Shown piece after piece: positions 55,662 through 63,994 of a stretch of 64,000 bases of DNA. The notes under the pieces are model-generated. The model was not told the DNA's origin. It did not search any database and saw only the letters and a program-made list of their open reading frames with translations. This DNA comes from SIG565 sp045594065 (GTDB lineage: Bacteria > Bacillota > Clostridia > Oscillospirales > Acutalibacteraceae). Position 1 is the stretch's first letter, and each line of letters opens with the position of its first letter. A program made the translations under genes and the position numbers. The stretch lies in contig JAZNXU010000036.1 of assembly GCA_045594065.1 (NCBI GenBank), forward strand, positions 1-64,000, written 5' to 3'.

Positions 55662-55904
55662 TTAAAGCACGCCGTTTTTCTTAAGCAGAGCTTTTACAGT
55701 ATCGGTAGGCTGAGCACCGTTGGCAATCCACTTCTTAGCCTTATCGGCATCGATGTTTACGATTGCGGGGTCTTTAGTAGAATCATAGTAACCGATTTCC
55801 TCGATGAAACGACCGTCTCTCGGGTATCTGGAATCTGCTACAACTACACGGTAGAAAGGAGCTTTCTTAGCGCCCATACGACGAAGTCTGATTTTTACTG
55901 CCAT
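55662..55904 (-). CDS. rpsP: 30S ribosomal protein S16
   Basis: 80 aa: VKIRLRRMGAKKAPFYRVVVADSR and RDGRFIEEIGYYDSTKDPA. Normal length. GGAGGTGTACTAAA precedes the ATG. Confidence 0.98.
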   Translation of the reverse strand: MAVKIRLRRMGAKKAPFYRVVVADSRYPRDGRFIEEIGYYDSTKDPAIVNIDADKAKKWIANGAQPTDTVKALLKKNGVL

Positions 55905-55952
55905 TTTAGTACACCTCCAAATTATTATTAATATTTTAAAAAGATAAATCTT

Positions 55953-57296
55953 TTAAAAACCAAATCCTCCGGGCATTCCGAAATTCCTACCGAATCCCAT
56001 CTTGCCCTTTTTGCTGTTAAACTGCTTCATCATTTTTTTCATTTGCTCATACTGACGAAGCAAGCGGTTAACTTCTTCAACGCTTGTTCCCGAGCCTGCC
56101 GCAATACGCCTACGCCTCGAAGCATTAATTATATCAGGCTTAGAACGTTCTTTTTTATTCATAGAAGTGATAATTGCCTCAATTCGAAGCATTTGCCTAT
56201 CATCAATATCAACATCTCTGAGCTGCTTTTCCATACCGGGCATCATAGACATAATGCTTTTAAGTGAGCCCATCTTCTTTATCTGACGAAACTGGTCGAG
56301 CAGGTCATTCATATCGAACTTGTTTTCGGCTAGGCGCTTAGCGGTCAGTTCTGCCTGCTTTTCATCAATTTCACTTTCAACCTTTTCAATTAGTGACAAC
56401 ACATCACCCATACCAAGTATGCGTGAAGCCATACGGTCGGGGTGGAATTCATCCAAATCGTCAATCTTTTCGCCGACACCGGTAAACATAATCGGTTTAC
56501 CCGTAACGGCTCTTAAAGATAAAGCCGCACCGCCGCGGGTATCGCCGTCAAGCTTTGTAAGAATAATACCGTCAATTTCAAGCTGCTCGTTAAATGCTTT
56601 TGCGATATTAACGGCATCCTGACCAACCATTGAGTCTACAACTAATAAAATATTATTGACATCAACCGTTTTTGTAATGGTGGAAAGCTCCTCCATTAAA
56701 ACCTCATCAATATGAAGTCGTCCGGCAGTATCAAGAATGACATAATCATTTCCGTAATCTCTTGCCATTTTAACAGCTTCAAGAGTGGTTTTCTGCGGCG
56801 CCTGAGTTCCCTTTTCAAACACAGGAACATTAATGCTTTGACCCAAAACCTTTAACTGGTCAATAGCGGCAGGTCTGTAAATATCACAGCCTACAAGCAT
56901 CGGGCGGTGACCCTGAGCCTTTAAAAATTTAGCAAGCTTAGCAGCATGGGTGGTTTTACCGGAGCCCTGCAGGCCGCAAAGCATTATAATTGTAGGGATT
57001 CTCGAGGCTGTTTTCAGACGGGTTTGAGAGCTACCCATTAGCTCAGTTAACTCATCTTTAACAATCTTTACTACCATTTGTGGTGCGGTAAGACTTTCAA
57101 GCACCTTTTCACCGATACATTTCTCAGTAAGTGAATTAGTAAAATCTTTAGCAACCTTATAGTTAACATCGGCTTCAAGCAAGGCTAAGCGAACTTCGCG
57201 CATTGCTGATTTAACATCACTCTCTGTAAGTTTACCGCGGGAGCGAAGCTTTTTAAACACAGCCGATAATTTATCAGACAGATTATCAAATGCCAA
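55953..57296 (-). CDS. ffh: Signal recognition particle protein Ffh
   Basis: 447 aa. N domain, G domain (LCGLQGSGKTTHAAKLAKFL; DTAGRLHIDEVLMEE; TKLDGDTRGGAALS) and the methionine-rich M domain with SRRRRIAAGSGTSVEEVNRLLRQYEQMKKMMKQF, ending in a glycine/phenylalanine tail. GTP-dependent targeting of nascent membrane proteins with FtsY. Directly after ylxM. Confidence 0.97.
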   Translation of the reverse strand: MAFDNLSDKLSAVFKKLRSRGKLTESDVKSAMREVRLALLEADVNYKVAKDFTNSLTEKCIGEKVLESLTAPQMVVKIVKDELTELMGSSQTRLKTASRIPTIIMLCGLQGSGKTTHAAKLAKFLKAQGHRPMLVGCDIYRPAAIDQLKVLGQSINVPVFEKGTQAPQKTTLEAVKMARDYGNDYVILDTAGRLHIDEVLMEELSTITKTVDVNNILLVVDSMVGQDAVNIAKAFNEQLEIDGIILTKLDGDTRGGAALSLRAVTGKPIMFTGVGEKIDDLDEFHPDRMASRILGMGDVLSLIEKVESEIDEKQAELTAKRLAENKFDMNDLLDQFRQIKKMGSLKSIMSMMPGMEKQLRDVDIDDRQMLRIEAIITSMNKKERSKPDIINASRRRRIAAGSGTSVEEVNRLLRQYEQMKKMMKQFNSKKGKMGFGRNFGMPGGFGF

Positions 57297-57309
57297 AACT
57301 ATTCACTCC

Positions 57310-57612
57310 CTAAAAATTATTAATTAATTCAATCAGCCTTAAAACAGCGGGGTCATCAGACTGAATTTCCTCAGAAATTTTCTTAAGCTCTCCACACTTT
57401 TCGGAAAATTTAAGTTTTTCTTCAAGCTCAAGCAGCTGCTGCTCAGTACGCTTTATGAAATCTCTTACGCCCTGCCGTGTAATGCCCGTATTCTCAGCAA
57501 TTTCGGAAAGGGACAAGTCAAGATTATAATAAGAATCGAATATTTGCCTTTGCTTATCCGACAAAACATCGCCGTAATAATCGAAAAGCACGGTAATCGA
57601 TAAATTTTTCAA
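57310..57612 (-). CDS. ylxM: YlxM/p13 family HTH protein
   Basis: 100 aa. LFDYYGDVLSDKQRQIFDSYYNLDLSLSEIAENTGITRQGVRDFIKRTEQQL is a sigma-factor-like helix-turn-helix, the family that precedes ffh. The open frame starts at a GTG that is part of GAGGTG; the TTG at 57612 is better spaced. Confidence 0.92.
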   Translation of the reverse strand: MKNLSITVLFDYYGDVLSDKQRQIFDSYYNLDLSLSEIAENTGITRQGVRDFIKRTEQQLLELEEKLKFSEKCGELKKISEEIQSDDPAVLRLIELINNF

Positions 57613-57654
57613 ATAAAACACCTCATCTGCAAAGTGATTTACTTTACAGCGGAT

Positions 57655-57683
57655 ATTATATCACAGTAGCCACTCCGTGTCAA
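57655..57683 (-). promoter_or_regulatory. Consensus sigma-A promoter of ylxM-ffh operon
   Basis: Minus strand TTGACA, 17-bp spacer, TATAAT. Confidence 0.85.
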
Positions 57684-57709
57684 GTATTTTTCTTTACACT
57701 AAATTCTAC

Positions 57710-57738
57710 TTGAAAAAGGTGGCGATATATACTATAAT
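57710..57738 (+). promoter_or_regulatory. Sigma-A promoter of the peptide-binding lipoprotein gene
   Basis: TTGAAA, 17-bp spacer, TATAAT, 28 bp before the ATG and divergent from the ylxM promoter. Confidence 0.8.
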
Positions 57739-57766
57739 TTTATTAGTAATTTTGGGAGATAAGGTT

Positions 57767-59206
57767 ATGAAAAAATTTATTGCACTGTTGCTTACAGTTA
57801 TTAATATTATCTTACTTTGCGGCTGTTCTGATAACACAAACTCGGCAATTATATATTACGGTGTTAAAACTCCGCCTATCACAATAGACCCACAGCTCGC
57901 TTCAACCGTTACCGAGCTTACAATCGTGAAAAATATTTTTGAGGGACTTGTCCGTGAGGACGCAAATGGCAACATTGTCCCCGCGACAGCCGAAAGCTAT
58001 GAAAAAAACGGAAATACTTACACCTTTAAGATAGCAAATACCGCCCGTTGGAGCAATGGAGAAACCGTGACCTCCGAAGATTTTGTTTTTGCTCTTACCC
58101 GAGCCCTCGACCCTATAACAGCTTCGCCCGAAGCCTCAAGCCTATTCTCTATTAAGAACGCAAAACAATACAACTCAGGTAACCCTGTTCTACTTGGAGT
58201 TTCCGCCCCTGACAATAAAACTCTAATTATCGAGCTCGAATATGATGATCCAAACTTTTTAACTGTGTTGACAACCTGTGTGAGTATGCCCTGCAACAGA
58301 AAATTCTTTGAAGAGAGTGCCGGAAAATACGGAATGTCGGAAGATACGGTGCTCTCTAATGGCTCTTTCGAACTCACAAAATGGTCAACCGATGATTTTG
58401 CAATGCGTCTGCATAAAAACGACGAATACACGGGTAAATTTGAAGCGGGTGTTGCAGCAGTCTTTTTATCCTACGACGATGAGGAAACTACCCTACAACG
58501 CATTCTGGATAACAGCGTTGATATAGGAGAAATAGAGAATAACGAAATCAATGAGGCAACAGCTAATAATTTAAGCACAGTATTTATGCCGAATACTGTC
58601 TGGCTGCTGAATATCGGTAAAGGCTACTCGGAACCTCTTAAAAATTCCCTCGTGCGCTCACTCGTTATTTACAGCGACACTACCTCTGTTTATCCAAATG
58701 GCATTACTCCCGCTATTAACATTTATCCCGAATTTTTTAATATTGAAGAAAAAATCGATATATATGATTTAAATTATGCGAAAAGCAATTATGCTACAGA
58801 AATTACAAAGCTCGCCAACTCTACACTACCGACGAATACGCTCTATTACCGCGAGGACGGAAATATGGTGGATTTGGCGAAAATGATAGTGGGTCACTGG
58901 CAGCAGAACTTAGGCGCATATATCAACATTGAAGCTCTCAGCTCAAATGCATCTGTGTTTGCTAAGCAAAATGAATACAGCTTGACTATATACAGTGAGC
59001 AAATTAATTCCGCAAACATTACTAAATATACCAAATTCTTCGGCACGGAGAATACAGTTGACCTTAAGAATGAAATTTTAAACGGAAATATATTCCCTGT
59101 TGCCTATTCAGGAACTGTAATTGCATATAACAATTCACTCAAAAATATCGTAACTGACAGCACCATAAACCTAATAGATTTTGCATATGCAAACAAAAAA
59201 CAATAA
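57767..59206 (+). CDS. Peptide ABC transporter substrate-binding lipoprotein (OppA family)
   Basis: 479 aa. Lipoprotein signal with lipobox LCGC (Cys20). SBP family 5 features: PPITIDPQLASTVTELTIVKNIFEGLVREDANGNIVPATAESY and TFKIANTARWSNGETVTSEDFVFALTRALDP. No permease or ATPase genes follow, so it is an orphan binding protein that may serve a transporter elsewhere or act as a sensor. GGGAG-ATAAGG precedes ATG 57767; the earlier frame start overlaps the promoter. Confidence 0.9.
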   Translation: MKKFIALLLTVINIILLCGCSDNTNSAIIYYGVKTPPITIDPQLASTVTELTIVKNIFEGLVREDANGNIVPATAESYEKNGNTYTFKIANTARWSNGETVTSEDFVFALTRALDPITASPEASSLFSIKNAKQYNSGNPVLLGVSAPDNKTLIIELEYDDPNFLTVLTTCVSMPCNRKFFEESAGKYGMSEDTVLSNGSFELTKWSTDDFAMRLHKNDEYTGKFEAGVAAVFLSYDDEETTLQRILDNSVDIGEIENNEINEATANNLSTVFMPNTVWLLNIGKGYSEPLKNSLVRSLVIYSDTTSVYPNGITPAINIYPEFFNIEEKIDIYDLNYAKSNYATEITKLANSTLPTNTLYYREDGNMVDLAKMIVGHWQQNLGAYINIEALSSNASVFAKQNEYSLTIYSEQINSANITKYTKFFGTENTVDLKNEILNGNIFPVAYSGTVIAYNNSLKNIVTDSTINLIDFAYANKKQ

Positions 59207-59222
59207 ATATTAAAAATTTATC

Positions 59223-59251
59223 TTGCATTTTGTTTTCTTTAGTGATATAAT
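59223..59251 (+). promoter_or_regulatory. Promoter of tRNA-Pro
   Basis: TTGCAT, 17-bp spacer, TATAAT, 12 bp before the tRNA. Confidence 0.75.
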
Positions 59252-59263
59252 ATCATTCGTTGA

Positions 59264-59341
59264 CCGGGTGTAGCTCAGTTTGGTATGAGCGCTTGAATGG
59301 GGTTCAAGAGGCCGCTAGTTCGACTCTAGTCACTCGGACCA
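59264..59341 (+). tRNA. tRNA-Pro (anticodon GGG)
   Basis: Acceptor stem CCGGGTG/CACTCGG (one G-T), D arm GCTC...GAGC, anticodon stem CTTGA/TCAAG with loop ATGGGGT (anticodon GGG), T arm GCTAG-TTCGACT-CTAGT, discriminator A and encoded CCA. All arms pair. Its 31 3'-terminal bases (59311-59341) are repeated twice downstream. Confidence 0.92.
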
Positions 59342-59378
59342 ATAAAATCACCATAGCTTTTGCTATGGTGATTTTATT
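59342..59378 (+). terminator. tRNA terminator, repeat copy 1
   Basis: AATAAAATCACCATAGC/GCTATGGTGATTTTATT perfect stem with T-rich flank; same structure at 59572-59608 in copy 2 with one T-G pair. Confidence 0.85.
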
Positions 59379-59800
59379 ATTTCAAATAAATATAGTCGGT
59401 TGGCGGCCGATTGAACCCCGGGGTTCAGGCATCGAGCACGAGCGCTGCCGGTGGCAGATACAGCGAGCGCAAGATGTCGCAGCGGTCAAAAGTTGCCCAC
59501 GCTCCAAGTGGGTAGCAACTTTTGGGCACCGCAAGTGGTAGCCGCTAGTTCGACTCTAGTCACTCGGACCAATAAAATCACCATAGCTTTTGCTGTGGTG
59601 ATTTTATTATTTCAAATAAATATAGTCGGTTGGCGGCCGATTGAACCCCGGGGTTCAGGCATCGAGCACGAGCGCTGCCGATGGCAGATACAGCGAGCGC
59701 AAGATGTCGCAGCGGTCAAAAGTTGCCCACGCTCCAAGTGGGTAGCAACTTTTGGGCACCGCAAGTGGTAGCCGCTAGTTCGACTCTAGTCACTCGGACC

Positions 59801-59838
59801 AATAAAAGTACCGTAGTTTTTGCTATGGTGCTTTTATT
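59801..59838. terminator. Bidirectional terminator, repeat end and spoVM
   Basis: AATAAAAGTACCGTAG/CTATGGTGCTTTTATT, two G-T pairs as RNA from the plus strand. Ends the tRNA array and, on the minus strand, the spoVM unit. Confidence 0.75.
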
Positions 59839-59873
59839 CTTTCAATGGTGATTATATTTTTTGTTATGTAATT
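59839..59873. other. Short non-coding gap between tRNA array and spoVM
   Basis: AT-rich, no gene seen. The 370-bp stretch 59839-60205 is otherwise filled by the two microprotein genes and a leader (60129-60205) in which GGCACCT can pair with the AGGTGCC at the ribosome-binding site. Confidence 0.5.
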
Positions 59874-59960
59874 TTAATTAACAGTTTCTTTTTTGATTCC
59901 AAAAAACAATCTTAAAATACCTGCTAAAAATTTGGGACTTTTAAAAGTTACAACTTTCAT
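59874..59960 (-). CDS. spoVM: Stage V sporulation protein M (SpoVM) microprotein
   Basis: 28 codons: an MKVVTFKSPKFLAGI start, then basic/hydrophobic residues and a KKETVN end. It lines up with Bacillus SpoVM (26 aa): MK at 1-2, K7, PKFL at 9-12, GI at 14-15, R17, G21 and a basic tail. SpoVM is an amphipathic helix that recognises the curved forespore membrane and anchors the SpoIVA coat base. GGAGG is 6 bases from the ATG. It lies downstream of prkC-rsgA, echoing the Bacillus neighbourhood. Recognition rests on a short match, strengthened by context. Confidence 0.85.
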   Translation of the reverse strand: MKVVTFKSPKFLAGILRLFFGIKKETVN

Positions 59961-59972
59961 AGCTTACCTCCA

Positions 59973-60128
59973 TTAACCTTTGGCACCAAAAATTCCGAGT
60001 ACAATTACGGCTATCGCCAATACAGCGATTAGAAACCTTGGTGGGCAATAACAGGCAAGCAGTAAGCCTACCGCAAAGGCTGCAAGTATAATAAACTTGC
60101 GTTTAGGGTCGCAATGTTTTCTACGCAT
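59973..60128 (-). CDS. 51-aa membrane-hairpin protein linked to spoVM
   Basis: 51 aa. A basic start (MRRKHCDPKRK) is followed by two hydrophobic segments (about 12-26 and 32-48) separated by CYCPPR, predicted to form a membrane hairpin. GGAGGTG is 4-6 bases before the ATG at 60128 and the stop is 12 bp from the spoVM start, so the two are cotranscribed. No family recognised. A sporulation role is inferred from the neighbour only. Confidence 0.75.
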   Translation of the reverse strand: MRRKHCDPKRKFIILAAFAVGLLLACYCPPRFLIAVLAIAVIVLGIFGAKG

Positions 60129-60205
60129 AAGGCACCTCCGTAAAATGCAAACCTCAGGAATTTGGGGTTAATACATTATATACAAAGGTGCCGTTAGTGT
60201 TACAG

Positions 60206-61153
60206 TTATTTATATCCTTTGATAATCGCCGCGATGGTATTAACCAGCACTTCAATTGACATTTTAATTGTTGTTTTGTCGTACTGTTCTTTACCAACTG
60301 TATCTATACACCAAGGTGTTTCAAGTGTAAACACATTTAGTCCGCGTTTCATTACATAATAGGAGAACTTACCCTGACCGTCTTCAGGCTTGCAGCCGCC
60401 CATAATACGCTTTTCGTCAATTTCGGGATATTCTCTCGCCCATTTTGCAGTAAGCGCAGTGAATACCGAGTTGCAGAGAGCGGCCTGTTCTTCACAATTT
60501 ATAAAATAAATAGGTAAACTAGATGCGATATTATGGTAATCAATCAGATATTCTGCATCCTTATGCATATCTAAAAATTTTACCAGCAACTGCGCCTCTA
60601 TTTCGGAAAGCGGGTGCTCACCCGAATAATTACCCTGATCACGAGTCCAAATTGATTTCCAATCGGCATCAAAATTACGGTTAATATCAACCCCGTTTTC
60701 ATTTTTGCGGTCGTTGTGCTCAAAGCCGTATATATTAACAAGCGGCACAACCTCGAAAATAATGTTGCGGCGCATAAAGCCTAAAATAGCATCATCGGTA
60801 TTATTGCATAATAGTCTAAAAAAGTGAGCAAGAGTCCAAGCACTTCCCTGCTCATATCCGTGAATACCGGCGGTAATAAGAATTTTAAGCTTGCGAATGG
60901 GGAAATCGGTTTGATTATTAATTAATGGATATGAGAAGGAATAACTCTTGAATTCCCTTCCCGAAACTTCGCCTAATCTTGTGGATTTAACATAAGTGGG
61001 AAAGCGTTTCTCCAAATCCTCATAAATGTCAAAAATAACATCGCTATTTGATTCGATAAGATGAACTTCATCAGACATCGACCCACCTGGGATATTATCG
61101 GTGCAGGTGTAAAGCCCACTGCATTCATCCGCAAAATAGTATTTTTTATTCAT
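60206..61153 (-). CDS. M14 family zinc carboxypeptidase-like protein
   Basis: 315 aa, no signal peptide. Zinc and catalytic positions: TAGIHGYEQGSAW (HxxE), GVDINRNFDADW, SGEHPLSEIEAQLL, LIDYHNIAS (third ligand His) and VFTLETPW (general-base Glu). Covers the M14 core of about 300 aa. May trim peptides or peptidoglycan-derived amides in the cytoplasm; substrate unknown. 13 bp after rsgA. Confidence 0.85.
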   Translation of the reverse strand: MNKKYYFADECSGLYTCTDNIPGGSMSDEVHLIESNSDVIFDIYEDLEKRFPTYVKSTRLGEVSGREFKSYSFSYPLINNQTDFPIRKLKILITAGIHGYEQGSAWTLAHFFRLLCNNTDDAILGFMRRNIIFEVVPLVNIYGFEHNDRKNENGVDINRNFDADWKSIWTRDQGNYSGEHPLSEIEAQLLVKFLDMHKDAEYLIDYHNIASSLPIYFINCEEQAALCNSVFTALTAKWAREYPEIDEKRIMGGCKPEDGQGKFSYYVMKRGLNVFTLETPWCIDTVGKEQYDKTTIKMSIEVLVNTIAAIIKGYK

Positions 61154-61166
61154 ATAACTCTTCCTT

Positions 61167-62045
61167 TTACTTGGTTTGCCACCTTTTTAAATCCTTAAGT
61201 TCACCAAAAATCAATTTGTAACTTTCATGTCGGCTGACCTTGATATCTCCGTTTTTAACAGCCTCAATTACGGCACAACCTTTTTCGGTAGTGTGTGAGC
61301 AACCCGTAAATTTGCAATGCGGAATATACTCTTCGAATTCTTTAAAGTAATATTCTAGATTCTCTTTGAAAGTATAATCGTTTTTAAGGGCTTCAATTTC
61401 CGAAAATCCGGGGGTATCGACAACATATCCACCATTGGGAAGCGGATAAATCTCGGTATGCCTTGTGGTGTGTCTGCCACGACCCAACTTTTCACTGACA
61501 TCGCCTGTTTGGATTGTATCATTGAGGAATAAATTAAGAATACTCGATTTCCCAACACCAGAATTCCCCGTAAGCACTGACACAGAATTTTCGAATTCTT
61601 TAGCAAGTTCAGACTGACCTGTACCGTCTTTCGCCGAAGTAATGATAGTTTTGTAGCCTGCCTTAGTGTAGCAATCGGCATATTCGGAAAAATCCCCCAA
61701 GTCCGACTTATTAAACACTAATATAGGCTCAATTCCCTTGTACTCGCAAATGGCAATAAAGGTATCGATAATATAACAATTAGGCTTGGGAGTGGCATAA
61801 GACGAAACAATAAATGCCTTATCAACATTTGCAACAGGCGGGCGCACTAGAAAATTCTTGCGCTTCTCTATTCTTTCAACAACACCTGTTTTACCATCGC
61901 CCTCAGGGGTAAAGAAAATATAATCACCAACAAGTGGAGTTTCCTTGCTTTTTCGCATTACACCGCGCGCCTTGCAGGTGTAAATACCATCTTCGGCTTT
62001 TACATAATAAAAACCTGAGAGCATCTTAATGATAATTCCTTGCAT
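61167..62045 (-). CDS. rsgA: Ribosome small subunit-dependent GTPase A
   Basis: 292 aa. OB fold, permuted GTPase with G4 VFNKSDLG before G1 LTGNSGVGKSSILNLF and G3 DTPGFSE, and zinc site with HCKFTGCSHTTEKGCAV. Matures the 30S subunit. ATG overlaps the prkC stop by one base (TAATG). Confidence 0.96.
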   Translation of the reverse strand: MQGIIIKMLSGFYYVKAEDGIYTCKARGVMRKSKETPLVGDYIFFTPEGDGKTGVVERIEKRKNFLVRPPVANVDKAFIVSSYATPKPNCYIIDTFIAICEYKGIEPILVFNKSDLGDFSEYADCYTKAGYKTIITSAKDGTGQSELAKEFENSVSVLTGNSGVGKSSILNLFLNDTIQTGDVSEKLGRGRHTTRHTEIYPLPNGGYVVDTPGFSEIEALKNDYTFKENLEYYFKEFEEYIPHCKFTGCSHTTEKGCAVIEAVKNGDIKVSRHESYKLIFGELKDLKRWQTK

Positions 62046-63994
62046 TACTCATTCTCCGAGGAATTTGTAACTGTGTAATCTTTAATAGATTTGACTGCAC
62101 CGGTTTTCAAATTGATTTCAATATCCATAATGGGCGTATATTCAGTATGCTCTGCATTCTTGATTTTGATTTGTGCAGTGATTTTTTCGGATTCAGAGGT
62201 GATTCCCGTAAATTTATGAGATTTAGCAGTTGCATCTAATCCCGTTTTCTCCTGCACCATTTTACTGTCTACCCAAATTGAAACAGCTGTTGTACCTTCA
62301 GCAAACTGAACTGTAACATCCGAAGTATATGAGGTTTTACCGGAGCTTACAAAGAGATTGATAGCAGTACCCTTGCCTGCCTGTTTAACTTTAGATGGGT
62401 CGGGATCTTGAGAATCAACTCTACCCTTTGGATTGGTTGAATTATCAACCTCCTTAACCTCGCCCACAATAAATCCAGCTTTAACAATTTCCTTTTTAGC
62501 CGCCTCAAGCTCAAGTCCTACTAACGACGGAACATCAACATAGATTGTAGGAGGTCCATCACTGATGAAAATAGTAACCTCTGTACCCTCCGATACCTTT
62601 GAGCCAATAGAGGGCTCAGTTCTTACAACTAAATCTTTATCTACATTTTCGTTGGGCTCACGTGATATTTTAACTACAAAGCCCTCGGTCTTCAACTGAT
62701 TCATAGCGTAAGTTTCTGTGCTGCCAGAAACATCAGGCACCGTAATAGTCTTCGGACCCATACTTACCCAAAGAGTAATTGTAGCGCCCTTTTTAAGATT
62801 ACGGTTAGCAGGCTGTGACTGCTGAAAAACAGTACCTGCAGCATATTCAGAGTTATAATCGCTCTTATAAGTAATAACAAAATTCTCGTTATACTCGCTG
62901 TTTGACACGACTTCTGACTGAGTAACGCCTACAAATTGCGGGCACTTAATTTCAGAGCCAGTATTGCCTGTAAGTCTTGGGAAGAAGAAGATTGCAAGTG
63001 CAATAATAGCCACAACGAATGTTACTGCAACACCTGCAAGAATAGGAATTATTGGGGCTCTTTCGTCCGCCTTAATCTCATCCTCAGGTTGAATTTCGCC
63101 CTCATCAGTGCTGATAAATTTTGTGGGAGAATCATCAACGAAATAGGTGTATTCAAAGGTAATTGCAGGGTCTTTTTTGAACTTCTCAAGATCGCACAGC
63201 ATCTCAGATGATGACTTATAGCGGCTCATTGTATCTTTCTGCATAGCGTGAATTACAATCTGCTCAAGTCCTTGAGGGATTGAGCCGTTAACCTCGGTCA
63301 GAGGCTTTGGCTCACGCTGAAGCTGCATAATTGCAACAGATACCGCACTTTCAGCCTGAAATGGTAACTGACCTGTAAGCATTTCATACATCATAACGCC
63401 GACAGAATAAATATCTGCCTTTTCATCGGTAACTTCACCACGGGCTTGCTCAGGACTTATATAATGAACGGAGCCTATCGCCTTATCGGTTATAGTTTTC
63501 TGTTCACTACGGGCAAAACGCGCTATACCGAAATCAGTAACCTTAATGGTATTATCCGGTAAAACCATAATATTCTGGGGTTTAACATCGCGGTGAACAA
63601 TGCCTCTGTCATGAGCATGCTGAAGACCTCTTAGAATTTGCAAAGTAAAATGCACAGCATCTTTCCAAGTAAGACAGCCTTCCCTTTCTATATACTCCTT
63701 TAGCGTAATACCGTCAATATACTCCATTACGATATACTGAATTATATCACCAAAGCTAACATCAAAAATTTTAACAATATTTTGATGAGAAAGCAGAGAA
63801 ATGGCTTTCGACTCATTCTTAAATCTGCGTAAGAATTCCTCATTTTTTGCATATTCCTGCTTCAAAATCTTAACGGCAACTGTTTTGTTCTCAAGATTAT
63901 CATAAGCCTTATAAACTACAGCCATACCGCCTACACCTAAAATTTCGTGTATTTCATATCGTCCGTCTAATCTTTTTCCAACAAACTTATCCAT
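62045..63994 (-). CDS. prkC: Ser/Thr protein kinase with PASTA repeats
   Basis: 649 aa. Kinase domain (12-270): GVGGMAVVYKAYD, VAVKILK, HRDVKPQNIMVL, VTDFGIAR, GSVHYISPEQARG. A juxtamembrane part, one membrane helix (about 318-341, VAVTFVVAIIALAIFFF) and three PASTA repeats outside (about 348-560), then a C-terminal beta-rich tail. Senses muropeptides; in Bacillus PrkC triggers spore germination. Its ribosome-binding site and the usual upstream PP2C phosphatase gene lie beyond the window edge. Confidence 0.96.
   Translation of the reverse strand: MDKFVGKRLDGRYEIHEILGVGGMAVVYKAYDNLENKTVAVKILKQEYAKNEEFLRRFKNESKAISLLSHQNIVKIFDVSFGDIIQYIVMEYIDGITLKEYIEREGCLTWKDAVHFTLQILRGLQHAHDRGIVHRDVKPQNIMVLPDNTIKVTDFGIARFARSEQKTITDKAIGSVHYISPEQARGEVTDEKADIYSVGVMMYEMLTGQLPFQAESAVSVAIMQLQREPKPLTEVNGSIPQGLEQIVIHAMQKDTMSRYKSSSEMLCDLEKFKKDPAITFEYTYFVDDSPTKFISTDEGEIQPEDEIKADERAPIIPILAGVAVTFVVAIIALAIFFFPRLTGNTGSEIKCPQFVGVTQSEVVSNSEYNENFVITYKSDYNSEYAAGTVFQQSQPANRNLKKGATITLWVSMGPKTITVPDVSGSTETYAMNQLKTEGFVVKISREPNENVDKDLVVRTEPSIGSKVSEGTEVTIFISDGPPTIYVDVPSLVGLELEAAKKEIVKAGFIVGEVKEVDNSTNPKGRVDSQDPDPSKVKQAGKGTAINLFVSSGKTSYTSDVTVQFAEGTTAVSIWVDSKMVQEKTGLDATAKSHKFTGITSESEKITAQIKIKNAEHTEYTPIMDIEINLKTGAVKSIKDYTVTNSSENE

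Larger units (their letters stand above)
59311..59838 (+). repeat. Tandem 230-bp repeat seeded by the tRNA-Pro 3' end
   Basis: Copies at 59311-59540 and 59541-59770, with a partial third from 59771. The first two copies differ at only two bases. Each starts with the tRNA T-arm/3' acceptor/CCA (31 nt), then a terminator hairpin, an AT-rich piece, and a GC-rich segment of about 140 nt with a perfect 16-bp palindrome TGAACCCCGGGGTTCA (59412-59427; 59642-59657), a CTGCC/GGCAG hairpin and a CAAAAGTTG/CAACTTTTG long hairpin (59487-59524; +230). The third copy keeps the tRNA fragment and a diverged terminator only. No ORF of credible coding character lies inside. Confidence 0.9.

Noticed and set aside
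59260..59771. Open frames of 93 and 106 codons across the tRNA array (with VWYERLNGVQEAASSTLV)
   Set aside because: They are translations of the tRNA and its repeats, a common false annotation; no ribosome-binding site and no protein-like composition.
59311..59838. CRISPR array
   Set aside because: Repeat unit is 230 bp without unique spacers, and no cas genes are present.
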